DNA of 64,000 nucleotides from SW10 sp965657795 (GCA_965657795.1 CBFHQJ010000009.1:12605-76604), one strand, 5' to 3'; shown: positions 36,380-45,666, counted from the first letter of the stretch. The notes: generated from the letters alone by a model not told the origin. Translations and numbers: made by a program.

Positions 36380-38470
36380 ATGCGACTAACAGTGCACGGC
36401 AAACATTTCCATCTCGATGGAAAGCCGCACTTTTTGCGTACCGTCACCTACGGCCCATTCCCGGAAAATTCGGGTCATTCGCCGGAAACCGACTTCCCGA
36501 AAATCCGCGCAGCCGAATTTGATTCGATCCGGATTTATAAGCTCCCGGATCGCCACCTCCTCGACCACGCCGCTCAAAACGACCTCGTCGTCATTGCCAC
36601 CCACGCCTGGGGCCACGGTTGCGATTTCATCACCGAGAATCCCGATCTCCTCCATCAGGCCCGACGCGATCTCGCGGCCTGGCTTGGCCTCCACCAAGAC
36701 CACCCCGGCCTCGGCGCGGTGCTCGTCGGAAACGAGATTCCTTCCGATATGACCCGCTGGATGACTCCCTGGAAGGTCAACCAAGCGCTCGACGGCCTTA
36801 TCCGCACCTGCCAAAAAATAGCTTCGGGAATCCCGGTCGGCTACGCCAACTTCCCTACCACCGAATACCTTGAGCCACCCTCGGCCGACTTCACCGCTTT
36901 CAATATCTACCTTGAAGACGGTGAAGCGCTCGAAAGTTACCTCCCCAGACTTCACCACCTCGCCGGCGACCGACCCGTTTATCTCACCGAATTCGGTCTC
37001 GATACCACCCGTAACCCGGAGGAAGCGCAGGCCACCCTCCTGCCCGCTGCGCTAAAATCCACCCGCGCCGCCGGACTTGCCGGAGCCACCCTCTACGCCT
37101 GGTCGGACCACTGGCTCAACAACGGCCGCGTCATGGAAGATTGGTCCTTCGGACTTCTCCGTCGCGACGGCTCGGAAAAGCCCGCCCTCCCGGCCCTTCG
37201 AAAACTTGATCTCCCTTCTCCACTTCCGGACGATCCTCCCCGCTTCTCCGTCATCATCTGCACCCGCAACGGTGCCGACCGACTCGAGGCCTGCCTTGAG
37301 GCCTGTCGAAACATCGACTACCCGGACTTCGAAATCATTGTCGTCAACGACGGCTCGACCGATGGCACCGCCGGACTTTTGGACGAGCAAAAAGAAATTC
37401 GCACCTTTCACCTCAAACATTCCGGCCTTTCCGCCGCACGCAACCACGGGGCAGAAAAAGCCACCGGCGAAATCCTTGCTTTCACCGACGACGACTGCCG
37501 CCCCGACGAGCAGTGGCTCACCTGGCTGGCCCGCGCCTATGCGGAATCAGAACATGCCGCCATCGGCGGACCAAACCTCGCCCCCCGGCCCGATTCCCTC
37601 GCGCTCGCTCTCACCACCGCCGCACCCGGAGCCCCCACCCACGTCATGATCGATGACCTCACCGCCGAGCACCTCCCCGGTTGTCATCTCTCCGTCAAAA
37701 AATCCGCTTTTGAGAAAATCGACGGGTTCGACCCCATCTTCCACACCGCCGGGGACGATGTCGACTTCTGCTGGCGACTCCGCGAGGCCGGTTTCACCCT
37801 CGGCTTCTCCGGAGCGTCCTTCGTCTGGCACCACCGCCGCGCCACCCCCTGGAAGTATCTTAAACAACAGATGGGCTACGGTCGCGCCGAAGCCCTCCTC
37901 TTTAAAAAACATCCCCATCGCTTTTCCGAAGGCGGAATCCGATGGGAAGGCTTCGTCTATCGGGGAGTCGCCCTCGGCATCGAGCCCGGCGACTTCATCT
38001 ACTCCGGTCCCACCGGCGAAGCGCCTTACCAATCCGTCGGCAAAATGCTCCGCCAACCCATGCGCGGACTTCATCCTGATTTCGATACCCCGCTCGCCCG
38101 TTCGCTTCTCTCGTGTCTCAGCTGGCTTCAGAGGTACCTCCGTCATTGGAAGCGCAAGCAAGACGGCGGCCCATCCGCTCGCGCAGAATGGCCCGAACCA
38201 TTCGCAGGCCATTCATCAAATGTGACAGGTCCCACCTTAATCAACTCGAACGGTCTCGGCAGACACGAACTCTACCGCCATCTTCTCGCTTTTGGATGGC
38301 AACCTTGTTCCGACCCCGACTTCGATCTCCAACGCGGCTCCTGCAAGCTTCTTGCTGCCACCGAACAGACCGGCACCCCGGTCAATCGCACTTTTATCTC
38401 GCTCACCACGCCCGCCAACGACTTGACGGCACTCAGCAAGGAGGCTGGATTCTCGATCTCCACCCATTGA
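36380..38470 (+). CDS. Fusion of a glycoside hydrolase-like barrel and a GT2 glycosyltransferase
   Basis: 696 residues, no signal peptide. Residues 1-280 resemble a (beta/alpha)8 clan GH-A fold: V-L-V-G-N-E119-I-P-S-D with the acid/base glutamate after N, Y-L-T-E204-F-G with the nucleophile glutamate, and W-S-D-H-W after that. Residues 285 onwards are a family-2 glycosyltransferase: F-S-V-I-I-C-T-R-N-G, V-V-N-D-G-S-T-D-G, F-T-D-D-D-C (D-x-D-type metal site, 370-372), and G-D-D-V-D-F-C-W-R-L (E/D-D catalytic base, 459-460). A C-terminal part of 170 residues is unassigned. GT2 enzymes transfer sugars from nucleotide-sugar donors to polysaccharides. Having a retaining glycosidase-like domain on the same chain is unusual; it could trim or recognise the acceptor, or be inactive. 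It is divergent from dsbD. Confidence 0.85.
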   Translation: MRLTVHGKHFHLDGKPHFLRTVTYGPFPENSGHSPETDFPKIRAAEFDSIRIYKLPDRHLLDHAAQNDLVVIATHAWGHGCDFITENPDLLHQARRDLAAWLGLHQDHPGLGAVLVGNEIPSDMTRWMTPWKVNQALDGLIRTCQKIASGIPVGYANFPTTEYLEPPSADFTAFNIYLEDGEALESYLPRLHHLAGDRPVYLTEFGLDTTRNPEEAQATLLPAALKSTRAAGLAGATLYAWSDHWLNNGRVMEDWSFGLLRRDGSEKPALPALRKLDLPSPLPDDPPRFSVIICTRNGADRLEACLEACRNIDYPDFEIIVVNDGSTDGTAGLLDEQKEIRTFHLKHSGLSAARNHGAEKATGEILAFTDDDCRPDEQWLTWLARAYAESEHAAIGGPNLAPRPDSLALALTTAAPGAPTHVMIDDLTAEHLPGCHLSVKKSAFEKIDGFDPIFHTAGDDVDFCWRLREAGFTLGFSGASFVWHHRRATPWKYLKQQMGYGRAEALLFKKHPHRFSEGGIRWEGFVYRGVALGIEPGDFIYSGPTGEAPYQSVGKMLRQPMRGLHPDFDTPLARSLLSCLSWLQRYLRHWKRKQDGGPSARAEWPEPFAGHSSNVTGPTLINSNGLGRHELYRHLLAFGWQPCSDPDFDLQRGSCKLLAATEQTGTPVNRTFISLTTPANDLTALSKEAGFSISTH

Positions 38471-38722
38471 TACCGCGTTTGCGAGATTTGAGCTTGTCCA
38501 TGAACGGGTTGCTTGGTCCATGGCACAAATTTTGCTGCGACAGCGGGGCCGGGTGAGAACCTGGCAAACGGATCGCCTAACATCCGGGTAAATCGAAGCC
38601 AGGAAACCACCAAAGACCCTACCCATCAACGGGCAGGAAAGTCAGAAACCTTTCCTTTGGAATTGAAAAATTCCCGCAATATCTATTCCTAAAGGTTAAT
38701 AAAAACCAAAAAAATCATCAAG
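38471..38722. other. 252-bp spacer with a candidate promoter
   Basis: No gene seen. Near the right end is a sigma-70-like pair (38657-38685) about 40 bases before the PEP-CTERM gene. A partial direct repeat of g-c-t-t-g-t-c-c-a-t-g occurs around 38491-38525. Confidence 0.4.
38657..38685 (+). promoter_or_regulatory. Candidate sigma-70 promoter
   Basis: T-T-G-G-A-A (38657-38662), a 17-base spacer and T-A-T-C-T-A (38680-38685), 37 bases before the ATG of the PEP-CTERM gene at 38723. Each box has two mismatches to consensus, so it is only a candidate. Confidence 0.35.
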
Positions 38723-39664
38723 ATGAAGATACAACCCAACAAGAACTCAATCATTTGCGCCCTGGCCAGTGTCATTGGCTTCACTGGATCAGCCTCTGCA
38801 ACCCTCCTGATTTACGAGCCATTTGATTACGCCCAGACCGAGGCAATCAACAACGGAGCCTATCTGGGTGACGGAAATCAAAGCGGGGCACTCGGTCTCG
38901 GCACGTGGTCCCAACGTGACAATCCGGGAAATGTCCCACCGATCAACGAAGCCGACGTTGCGGACGGAGGCTTGTCATTCACAGATGGCGGCGGCAACGC
39001 ATTGCCGACCGCTGGCAATGCCTGGGTCCGGAGAAACCGGGTGGGACAAATTGCCACCAGTACCCCGGTCGTTGCCAATGGGTTAACCGCCGACAATTCG
39101 ACGATCTGGATGACCTTCCTCTATCAAGACCTTGGTTTCAGCGGTCCGGACTTTGGGATCGGCTTGAGCTCGGAAAATATGATTGGCAATGACAACCAAA
39201 CCCTCGCAGCTGCTGGTTTTGGTGTTGGTTTCGGGATCAACAGTGTCGGGGGACCGGCACGGAGTATCAGCGCTCTTTATTACGACAATTCCGCGGATTT
39301 CACCCGCGTCACTGAAACAACCTCCACTTTCAACGGTCCCAACGCGAGCGACATTTTCCTTCTGGCGATGAAGGTGGAATGGAATCCCGATGGAACGGAT
39401 GATGTGATTTCCGTTTACAACGTCACCGATCTCACCACCGAGCCCACCTCGCCTCTCGCCACCGCAACTGTCGACCTGTCCCAGGCCGAGCAGAATTCGC
39501 TGGACGTGTTCAACATCAGTGAGACACAGGTTGCATTTGTGGATGAAATTCGCGTTGCCACCACCTTCGAAGACGCCGTCGGCGCCACCGTGATCCCCGA
39601 GCCATCTTCCTTTCTCCTCGGAGCGCTTAGCGGACTTTTGGCACTTCGCCGCCGCAGAAAATAA
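38723..39664 (+). CDS. PEP-CTERM sorting domain secreted protein
   Basis: 313 residues. Signal peptide (about 1-26, ending S-A-S-A). The mature protein begins L-L-I-Y-E-P-F-D-Y, an opening seen in LamG-like extracellular proteins, and contains D-N-S-T-I-W-M-T-F-L and S-G-P-D-F-G-I-G-L. The C-terminus has the PEP-CTERM signal: V-I-P-E-P-S-S, a hydrophobic stretch (F-L-L-G-A-L-S-G-L-L-A-L), then R-R-R-R-K. Such proteins are cut by exosortase and are usually linked to extracellular polysaccharide. No exosortase is in the window. A paralog with a different C-terminus follows after 18 bases, likely cotranscribed. Confidence 0.9.
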   Translation: MKIQPNKNSIICALASVIGFTGSASATLLIYEPFDYAQTEAINNGAYLGDGNQSGALGLGTWSQRDNPGNVPPINEADVADGGLSFTDGGGNALPTAGNAWVRRNRVGQIATSTPVVANGLTADNSTIWMTFLYQDLGFSGPDFGIGLSSENMIGNDNQTLAAAGFGVGFGINSVGGPARSISALYYDNSADFTRVTETTSTFNGPNASDIFLLAMKVEWNPDGTDDVISVYNVTDLTTEPTSPLATATVDLSQAEQNSLDVFNISETQVAFVDEIRVATTFEDAVGATVIPEPSSFLLGALSGLLALRRRRK

Positions 39665-39682
39665 CCAACCCAAATTCTCGTC

Positions 39683-40810
39683 ATGAAACACTCGCTCATC
39701 GCAACCATCTTCGGAGGGCTTGCTTACCCGGCGTCCGCCGACCTCTTGATTTACGAACCTTTCGAATACGACTCAACGGCCGAAATCAACGCAAACGGGT
39801 TCTTCGGAGACGGTAACCAGGCCGGGGGATTCGGACTCGGAGTATGGGGTCAGATTTCAAATGGAGCAGTTGGGACCCCGGCTGCCCCACCGAACAATGA
39901 GGGAGATGTTGCCGACGAGGGAGTCACTTTCACTGACGCCGGCGGCAACGAACTTCCAGTTGCCGGAAATGCCTACGAACGCCGGAACCGGGTTGGCCAG
40001 GTCGCCTGCTTTTCTCCAATCGATGCCGCAGCCACGGCAGGACTGACCGCTGACAATTCGACGATGTGGATGACCTTCCTTTTCGAGGACTTTGGCTTCA
40101 GCGGTCCTGACTTTGGGATCGGTCTTCACTCCGAGAAGATGATCGGAAACGACAACCAGGACCTCGAAGCCCCTGGCTTCGGCGTTGGGTTTGGAATCGT
40201 TTCCAGCGGAGGTCAGGCTCGTAACATCGGCACTGCGGTCTACGACAACACGGTAAACTTTACGCGTCAATTCGAGGCTGAGCCTACCTTCAACGGGCCC
40301 GCGGCCAGTGATGTCTTCCTTTTGGCAATGAAAGTGAATTGGAATCCAGCCGGCACACCGGATGAGATTTTCGTCTTCATCATCGACGATCTGACCACCG
40401 AACCGGACGAGGCCGACGCTCTTGCCAGCGACACCTTCGATTTCGACCTCGACACCCAGCAGTCGCTCGACGTTTTCAACTTCAGTGACACCCAGGTCGG
40501 TTACGTGGACGAGATTCGTGTTGGAACTACCTTTGGAGATGTTGTTGGCGGAACCATTGTCGGTTCCGGCCCTCCCGCGATCACGGCAATCAACTACACC
40601 CCGGGTGATAGCTCGGTGACCCTGACCTGGAATTCCACCGAAGCGGCCACTTACGCTGTTAGATATTCCACCGATCTGGAGAATTGGGATTTCGATCTCG
40701 ATGACGGAATCATCGGCGAAGTAGGAGAGATCACTTCGGCTACCTTTGATCTTTCCGAATTTGGTATCGAAAATGAGACCAAACTATTCTTCCGGGTCGA
40801 AGAGCAATAG
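39683..40810 (+). CDS. Secreted paralog of the PEP-CTERM protein with an alternative C-terminal module
   Basis: 375 residues, signal peptide about 1-20. Residues 20-290 are a close paralog of the 38723 product: L-L-I-Y-E-P-F-E-Y, N-E-G-D-V-A-D, G-N-A-x-x-R-R-N-R-V-G-Q, L-T-A-D-N-S-T-M-W-M-T-F-L, S-G-P-D-F-G-I-G-L and the T-L-D-x-F-N-x-S-x-T-Q-V-x-Y/F-V-D-E-I-R-V ending. In place of the PEP-CTERM tail there is a 75-residue C-terminal module: I-T-A-I-N-Y-T-P, V-T-L-T-W-N-S-T, Y-S-T-D-L-E-N-W and terminal L-F-F-R-V-E-E-Q. The change of tail at an otherwise conserved domain boundary suggests module exchange. Ended by two hairpins. Confidence 0.88.
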   Translation: MKHSLIATIFGGLAYPASADLLIYEPFEYDSTAEINANGFFGDGNQAGGFGLGVWGQISNGAVGTPAAPPNNEGDVADEGVTFTDAGGNELPVAGNAYERRNRVGQVACFSPIDAAATAGLTADNSTMWMTFLFEDFGFSGPDFGIGLHSEKMIGNDNQDLEAPGFGVGFGIVSSGGQARNIGTAVYDNTVNFTRQFEAEPTFNGPAASDVFLLAMKVNWNPAGTPDEIFVFIIDDLTTEPDEADALASDTFDFDLDTQQSLDVFNFSDTQVGYVDEIRVGTTFGDVVGGTIVGSGPPAITAINYTPGDSSVTLTWNSTEAATYAVRYSTDLENWDFDLDDGIIGEVGEITSATFDLSEFGIENETKLFFRVEEQ

Positions 40811-40825
40811 CGTCGAAGACTGATT

Positions 40826-40848
40826 GGATCTGGAAACCTTCCGGATCC
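40826..40848 (+). terminator. Weak hairpin after the paralog gene
   Basis: 10-bp stem (40826-40835 with 40839-40848, one T-G pair) around a 3-base loop, without a T-tract. It may assist the stronger terminator just downstream. Confidence 0.4.
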
Positions 40849-40869
40849 ATTTCACAAAGGAATTTCAAC

Positions 40870-40911
40870 AAAAGAGAGTTGTGGTGCATTTGCCATAGCT
40901 CTCTTTTTTTT
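40870..40911 (+). terminator. Strong intrinsic terminator
   Basis: 15-bp stem (40870-40884 with 40893-40907, two G-T pairs), 8-base loop and a run of eight T (40904-40911). Ends the 38723-40810 transcript. It lies just upstream of the DUF3472 gene (start 40969). Confidence 0.85.
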
Positions 40912-40968
40912 GCGCACGCGCCAGCAAAGCGCAATTGCCAGAACAGCGTCCCACACTATGTTCCGGAG

Positions 40969-42252
40969 ATGAAGCCGATCTTCTTCCTTTTCTGTACCAT
41001 TATCTCAGCTCTCGCCGGAGAATGGACCGTTCCGCTCGCGGGGAACGCCTACCGCACCGCTCCGGACTCCGGAAGTGGCATCAATCGCGCAGGTAATTTG
41101 GTTTGGTCCAACCCCGAGGACGTGCACTCCGTTTATGTCCATGTGGACCAAGCCGCCACTTTCACCGTTAGTCTCCGTGGAGCGGCTTCTTCCCCGGTCC
41201 GATGGAAGCTATCGGCAGCCAAGCAGACCTTTGAGATCGATGGCAACGGTGCGGAAGCGAAAGAATATCCTGTCGGCAAAATCAAGGTCACCAAGCCGGG
41301 CTATCTGAAACTGGACCTTTCCGGCCTCAAAAAATCAGGGGCAAATTTCGGAGAGATCAGCGACTTGATCCTTCGTTCTGAAAAGGACGACCTGGATTTG
41401 CACTATGTCAAATCCAATAAGGGCAACATGTTCTACTGGGGCCGCCGCGGTCCTTCCGTCCACCTCGGCTACCAGGTTCCGAAAGGAAAAAACATCGAAT
41501 GGGCTTACAGCGAAATCACGGTTCCAGAAGGCGAGGATCCCATCGGCTCCTACTTCATGGCCAATGGCTTTGGTCAGGGCTACTTCGGCTTACAAGTCAA
41601 AAGCCCCACCGAACGTTGGGTTCTCTTCTCGGTCTGGAGCCCTTTTAAAACCAACAACCCCAACGCCATTCCCGAGAAGGATCGCGTTAACACGCTAGCC
41701 AAAGGCAAAGAGGTTCGCGCCCAAAAATTCGGCGGCGAGGGGTCCGGTGGACAAAGCTTTCTGAAGTATCCCTGGAAGGCCGGGAAAACCTACCGCTTCC
41801 TCACCCGCGTCCAACCCAACGACGACGAGACCACCGTTTACACCTCCTGGTTTGGCGACAAGGAGGCCAATGAGTGGAAGCTCATCGCCAGCTTCCGTCG
41901 ACCACGAACCAAAGTGCACCTCACCGGATTTCATTCCTTCCTCGAGAACTTCTCAGTGAATTACGGTGCCGTGCAACGCCTCGCACATTATGGCAACCAA
42001 TGGGTCTGCGACACCGAAGGCATTTGGCACGAGATCACACGCGCGCGCTTTACCGCCGATGCCACCGCCCGCGGCGGCCACCGACTCGACTATGCCGGCG
42101 GAACCAAAGACGGAAACTTCTTCATGAAGAACGGCGGCTTCTTCGACGACCGGGTCAAGTTCGACCAATGGTTCGAAAAGCCGTCTAATCCTAAAACGAA
42201 ACCCGTCATCGACCTCGATAATTTGCCGAAGGGAGAGCCGGTCGGCAAATAA
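40969..42252 (+). CDS. Secreted DUF5077/DUF3472 protein
   Basis: 427 residues from ATG 40969, where M-K-P-I-F-F-L-F-C-T-I-I-S-A-L-A gives a signal peptide; the upstream open frame runs through the terminator and is not translated. The N-terminal 130 residues (W-T-V-P-L-A-G-N-A-Y; V-T-K-P-G-Y-L-K-L-D-L) fit DUF5077, and the rest fits DUF3472: H-L-G-Y-Q-V-P, Y-F-M-A-N-G-F-G-Q-G-Y-F-G-L-Q-V, V-L-F-S-V-W-S-P, G-G-E-G-S-G-G-Q-S, Y-R-F-L-T-R-V and F-L-E-N-F. The pair of domains is found in secreted proteins of Verrucomicrobia, Planctomycetes and Bacteroidetes, probably carbohydrate-related, with no established activity. Its stop is 13 bases from the end of a convergent phosphoesterase gene. Confidence 0.85.
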   Translation: MKPIFFLFCTIISALAGEWTVPLAGNAYRTAPDSGSGINRAGNLVWSNPEDVHSVYVHVDQAATFTVSLRGAASSPVRWKLSAAKQTFEIDGNGAEAKEYPVGKIKVTKPGYLKLDLSGLKKSGANFGEISDLILRSEKDDLDLHYVKSNKGNMFYWGRRGPSVHLGYQVPKGKNIEWAYSEITVPEGEDPIGSYFMANGFGQGYFGLQVKSPTERWVLFSVWSPFKTNNPNAIPEKDRVNTLAKGKEVRAQKFGGEGSGGQSFLKYPWKAGKTYRFLTRVQPNDDETTVYTSWFGDKEANEWKLIASFRRPRTKVHLTGFHSFLENFSVNYGAVQRLAHYGNQWVCDTEGIWHEITRARFTADATARGGHRLDYAGGTKDGNFFMKNGGFFDDRVKFDQWFEKPSNPKTKPVIDLDNLPKGEPVGK

Positions 42253-42265
42253 TCCTGCCTGGCAG

Positions 42266-43957
42266 CTAATTCGCTTGAGTGCTCTCTTTCGCAAGTACCA
42301 GCTTGTCAGGCCCGGCATTGTAACTCCCTCCGACTTCGGCGGGACTCAGCGGAAAGTCAAAAATTCGAAACTCGTTGAAGATCCCGGCAAAAGGTCCGAT
42401 GCGATTTTGTTTCTCGGTGACATCCGAGAGCTTGAGCGAAGTTGGCATGGTCCCTCGTAGTTTGCCGTCCCGATAGTAGCTCAGAAGAGCTTTGGAACCG
42501 GCGCCATCGGCATCGTAAGCCACCACGACATGCATCGCTCTCCCCGGCTTGGCGGGGACGCCCTGCTGAATGTCCTCGTTGTGCCGGTCGACCGCGATCT
42601 CGGCGCGGTGGGTCCCCAGATTACGAAAGACATAGGTCAACCAATCGTCAGCGCTCCCAAAACGCACCGGCGCCGACCAGGAATATTGCTCGGCGGTCGG
42701 AGTAAACCACAGCTCAAAACTCATGTCCGTTTTCCCTTCGATCAAGCCAGGTGGTAATTCGACAGCACCTTCACCCGAGAGAACCAATTGACCAGCCCCA
42801 TCCAGACGGGCCCGTTCCGTCAGCGTTCCATTTTGATTTCCCAAGGAGTCGGAAATCACTCTTTGTTCCTTTGACCCGCTAAAACTAAATCGATTGAATG
42901 GCGCGCGGGAAAGAGCTTTGGCGGGTTTGATGGCAGGTTCTTTTCGATGATCCCTCGTTGCCGGTTGGAGCTTAAAAACAAATTCCTCCAATTCGGAGTC
43001 ACGGGGATTCTTCCCTCCCGTCACCGGAGAATACGTCCTCACTTGTACCGTCTCTTGATCCGGAAGAAATTCCAAAAGGCGAAGAAAGCCCATTCCACCG
43101 CCGCGCAATTTCTCATAATCGACCATCATTTGATGAACGACATTTCCAAAGTCTCCCTCATCGGCACGATAGCCCAAATACGCGGATGAGACATGACCAC
43201 AAATCACCATCATGACATTGGGATGCCTCTTCACCAACTGGTCCCAAAGCTGCTGGCCATCGGCCCCCTCTCCATAAAAATTGTGGGGGGTGGCACGCTG
43301 CTTTCCGAGCCGGTGATCGTATCGTTGATTGTCATAATAAAGGTAACCATGGGTGAGCACGATGGCCGGATGCGCCTTGTGGGTCTCGAGGACCTTGTTC
43401 CCCCACTCGACCACGGCCTTGCGTGGTCCCATTTCAAGAGAGAGGACCAACCACCGGCGTCCACCGATCTCAATCAATTGATAGTGATTCTCCAGTTTCC
43501 CAGTCTCAAAAACATCGCCGAACTCAGGCTTCTGCTTGAGCTTATCAAGCTCGAAAACCTCATTCATGTAGGTCAATCGACCCGGCGTGTGATCGTAGTC
43601 ATGGTTTCCAGCTGCAAGCACGTAAGGGATCTTCCCTTCCACGTAATCGAAGCAGGCGCGGGAGACCTTCCATTCCTCCCTGGTATTGTTGTTAGTGATA
43701 TCCCCCACGTGCAGGAGCCCGGCGATGTTGCGATCATCACGCTGCTCCGCCACCCATTTCATCATGGCGTGAAAAGTCTCCGGCCGTTTCGCGGGATATC
43801 CTTCGGTATCGGGGAGAACAACCAGAGTCGTGCTTCCGGGATGAAACGGAGGGGCAGGATTCTCTTGGGCAAACACTCCAAGGATGGAAAAAATCACCAG
43901 TACGATGGCCAATTCAAAAGTATTCAAGCCCGCCAACAAAAATCTCGGCTTTTTCAT
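42266..43957 (-). CDS. Secreted calcineurin-like phosphoesterase with LamG domain
   Basis: 563 residues. A hydrophobic N-terminus (about 8-30) anchors or exports it. The phosphoesterase part spans about 42-330: L-P-D-T-E-G-Y, H-V-G-D-I-T-N-N (metal ligands), A-G-N-H-D-Y-D, T-H-G-Y-L and C-G-H-V-S. A C-terminal LamG domain (about 360-550: F-E-L-W-F-T-P; A-E-I-A-V-D-R; F-N-E-F-R-I-F-D) probably positions it on a polysaccharide or cell surface. Substrate unknown. Convergent with the DUF3472 gene and divergent from queA. Confidence 0.88.
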   Translation of the reverse strand: MKKPRFLLAGLNTFELAIVLVIFSILGVFAQENPAPPFHPGSTTLVVLPDTEGYPAKRPETFHAMMKWVAEQRDDRNIAGLLHVGDITNNNTREEWKVSRACFDYVEGKIPYVLAAGNHDYDHTPGRLTYMNEVFELDKLKQKPEFGDVFETGKLENHYQLIEIGGRRWLVLSLEMGPRKAVVEWGNKVLETHKAHPAIVLTHGYLYYDNQRYDHRLGKQRATPHNFYGEGADGQQLWDQLVKRHPNVMMVICGHVSSAYLGYRADEGDFGNVVHQMMVDYEKLRGGGMGFLRLLEFLPDQETVQVRTYSPVTGGKNPRDSELEEFVFKLQPATRDHRKEPAIKPAKALSRAPFNRFSFSGSKEQRVISDSLGNQNGTLTERARLDGAGQLVLSGEGAVELPPGLIEGKTDMSFELWFTPTAEQYSWSAPVRFGSADDWLTYVFRNLGTHRAEIAVDRHNEDIQQGVPAKPGRAMHVVVAYDADGAGSKALLSYYRDGKLRGTMPTSLKLSDVTEKQNRIGPFAGIFNEFRIFDFPLSPAEVGGSYNAGPDKLVLAKESTQAN

Positions 43958-44068
43958 ACTCCACCTTACCCAAAAACAGGATCCGTGGTCAAACCTCCCT
44001 CCGAACCCATTCCTATCGATTTCCCGCTCTTGCAGAATGATTAAGATACGTCAAAGCTCTCCACGGAC

Positions 44069-45040
44069 ATGCGCACCACCGATTTTCATTACGACCTCCC
44101 GCCGGAACTCATCGCCTCGCGTCCCCTCGAAGACCGTGCATCTTCACGCATGATGCTCATCAACCGGGCCACCGGAGAGATTTCCCACCATCGCTTCAGC
44201 GACTTCCACGACCTCCTCCCGCCCGATCACCTTCTCGTCCTCAACGACACCAAAGTCATCCCCGCCCGACTCTTCTCGAACGATGGCAAGATCGAGCTCG
44301 TCCGCACCGACGCCCCCGATCCCGACCACTGGTGGTGCCTCGTTCGCCCCGGTAGAAAGATGCGGGACGGCCGCACCGTCCAAGTTGGCAAGAGCACCGG
44401 AACAGTGGTGCAGACCAACCAAAAAGGAGAACGACTCATCCAGTGGGACACCCCGCCCGATCTCGACGAACACGGTCACCTCGCCCTCCCGCACTACATG
44501 GAGCGCGAGCCGGACAAGTCCGACCGCGATCGCTACCAAACTGTTTACGCCAAAGAAGAAGGGGCCATCGCCGCCCCCACCGCCGGTCTTCACTTCACGC
44601 CCGAACTTCTCTCAAAAATCGATCACACCTTCCTCACCCTGCACGTCGGCGTCGGAACCTTCCGCCCGGTCAAAGCCGACGACCCGCGCGAGCACGACAT
44701 GCACTCCGAGCGCTACGTCCTTAGCGAAGAAGCCGCCGGCAAAATGCAGGCAGCCAAAAAAATCGCCGCCGTTGGGACGACCGTGACCCGCGTCCTCGAA
44801 CACCTCGCCCGCGATCGTAAAATCGCAGCCTGCCACGGCGAGACCGACATCTTCATCTACCCACCTTTCGAGTTCAAAGCGATCAGCGCCCTCCAGACCA
44901 ACTTCCACCTTCCCTGCAGCACCCTCATGATGCTCGTCTCCGCCTTCGCCACCCGCGAACTCATCATGGAAGCCTACGCCAAAGCCGTCGAAGAAAAATA
45001 CCGCTTCTATTCTTATGGCGACTGCATGTTGATCATTTAG
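44069..45040 (+). CDS. queA: S-adenosylmethionine:tRNA ribosyltransferase-isomerase
   Basis: 323 residues. QueA transfers the ribosyl part of SAM to preQ1 at tRNA position 34, giving epoxyqueuosine, the penultimate queuosine step. Motifs: D-F-x-Y-D-L-P-P-E-L-I-A at the start, V-L-N-D-T-K-V-I-P-A-R-L, A-A-P-T-A-G-L-H-F-T, H-V-G-V-G-T-F-R-P-V, H-x-M-H-S-E-R-Y, T-T-V-T-R-V-L-E and the C-terminal L-Q-T-N-F-H-L-P-x-S-T-L-M-M-L-V-S-A-F and Y-R-F-Y-S-Y-G-D-C-M-L-I. The usual length is about 340-360; the protein here is slightly short, lacking a loop. Other queuosine genes are absent from the window. The last four bases overlap the convergent minus-strand ORF. Confidence 0.96.
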   Translation: MRTTDFHYDLPPELIASRPLEDRASSRMMLINRATGEISHHRFSDFHDLLPPDHLLVLNDTKVIPARLFSNDGKIELVRTDAPDPDHWWCLVRPGRKMRDGRTVQVGKSTGTVVQTNQKGERLIQWDTPPDLDEHGHLALPHYMEREPDKSDRDRYQTVYAKEEGAIAAPTAGLHFTPELLSKIDHTFLTLHVGVGTFRPVKADDPREHDMHSERYVLSEEAAGKMQAAKKIAAVGTTVTRVLEHLARDRKIAACHGETDIFIYPPFEFKAISALQTNFHLPCSTLMMLVSAFATRELIMEAYAKAVEEKYRFYSYGDCMLII

Positions 45041-45666
45041 TCAACCCAGCCGCCAGGTTCCTGACGGAAACCATGGAAACGACCCACCGCAGGATCCCAG
45101 AGATACAGGCTCCAAAGATGGGAACGAAAAACGAGTTCACAGTTTCTTCGGACAAAAAGCTCTTCGCGAGCCCCGGGATATTCCCAACGGAGGTTCTTCC
45201 CCCTTGATCGAAATTTCTCCCGGTTGAGCAAAATCCAGATCCGGTCTCCTCTCGTAAAAACTTCCTGCAGTCGGCCCAGGTGGTTCACAACTTCAGCATC
45301 ACCATTGCGATCACGTAGGACCCCGTGCGAATCACGGTAGGTAAAATCGTGAAGGAGAGGAACGACCAAGTCATAGTCCGCATGACCCACTTCCATCTTG
45401 GCCGCATGCGGGTGGGGTTCGGTGATCATGACCTTGTCACCGGGTCGTTCCATCGCTGCCACATAGAGCAAGGGAGTGATGGGATCGCCGAGAATTTTTT
45501 CATCGTATGAACTGGCGATTCGCCACGGGCTCCAGGAGAGCAGAACCATGAGGAGACAAGAACTTGTGATCAACTTCCCAAAGGCATCAGACCGATTCAG
45601 TTGGACCCGTTCCGCAAGCCAGGTCGAGGTTACCTTGATTCCATGCACCCCCCCCGAGCTTTCCAC
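45037..45666 (-). pseudogene. C-terminal fragment of a membrane glycosyltransferase-like protein
   Basis: The reading frame has no credible start: the first in-frame codon is GTG 45666 inside DNA that on the plus strand encodes a PEP-CTERM tail. From about 45600 the product looks native: one hydrophobic stretch (L-I-T-S-S-C-L-L-M-V-L-L-S-W), then a soluble domain with V-M-I-T-E-P-H-P-H, V-V-P-L-L-H-D-F, R-I-W-I-L-L-N and F-R-S-H-L-W-S-L-Y-L-W. This resembles the last helix and periplasmic C-terminal domain of family-39-type (ArnT/PMT-like) glycosyltransferases. I infer that the N-terminal transmembrane part has been lost. The family call is uncertain. Confidence 0.4.

Noticed and set aside
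40879..40968. Upstream extension of the DUF3472 ORF
   Set aside because: It runs through the strong terminator at 40870-40911, and the ATG at 40969 gives a proper signal peptide.
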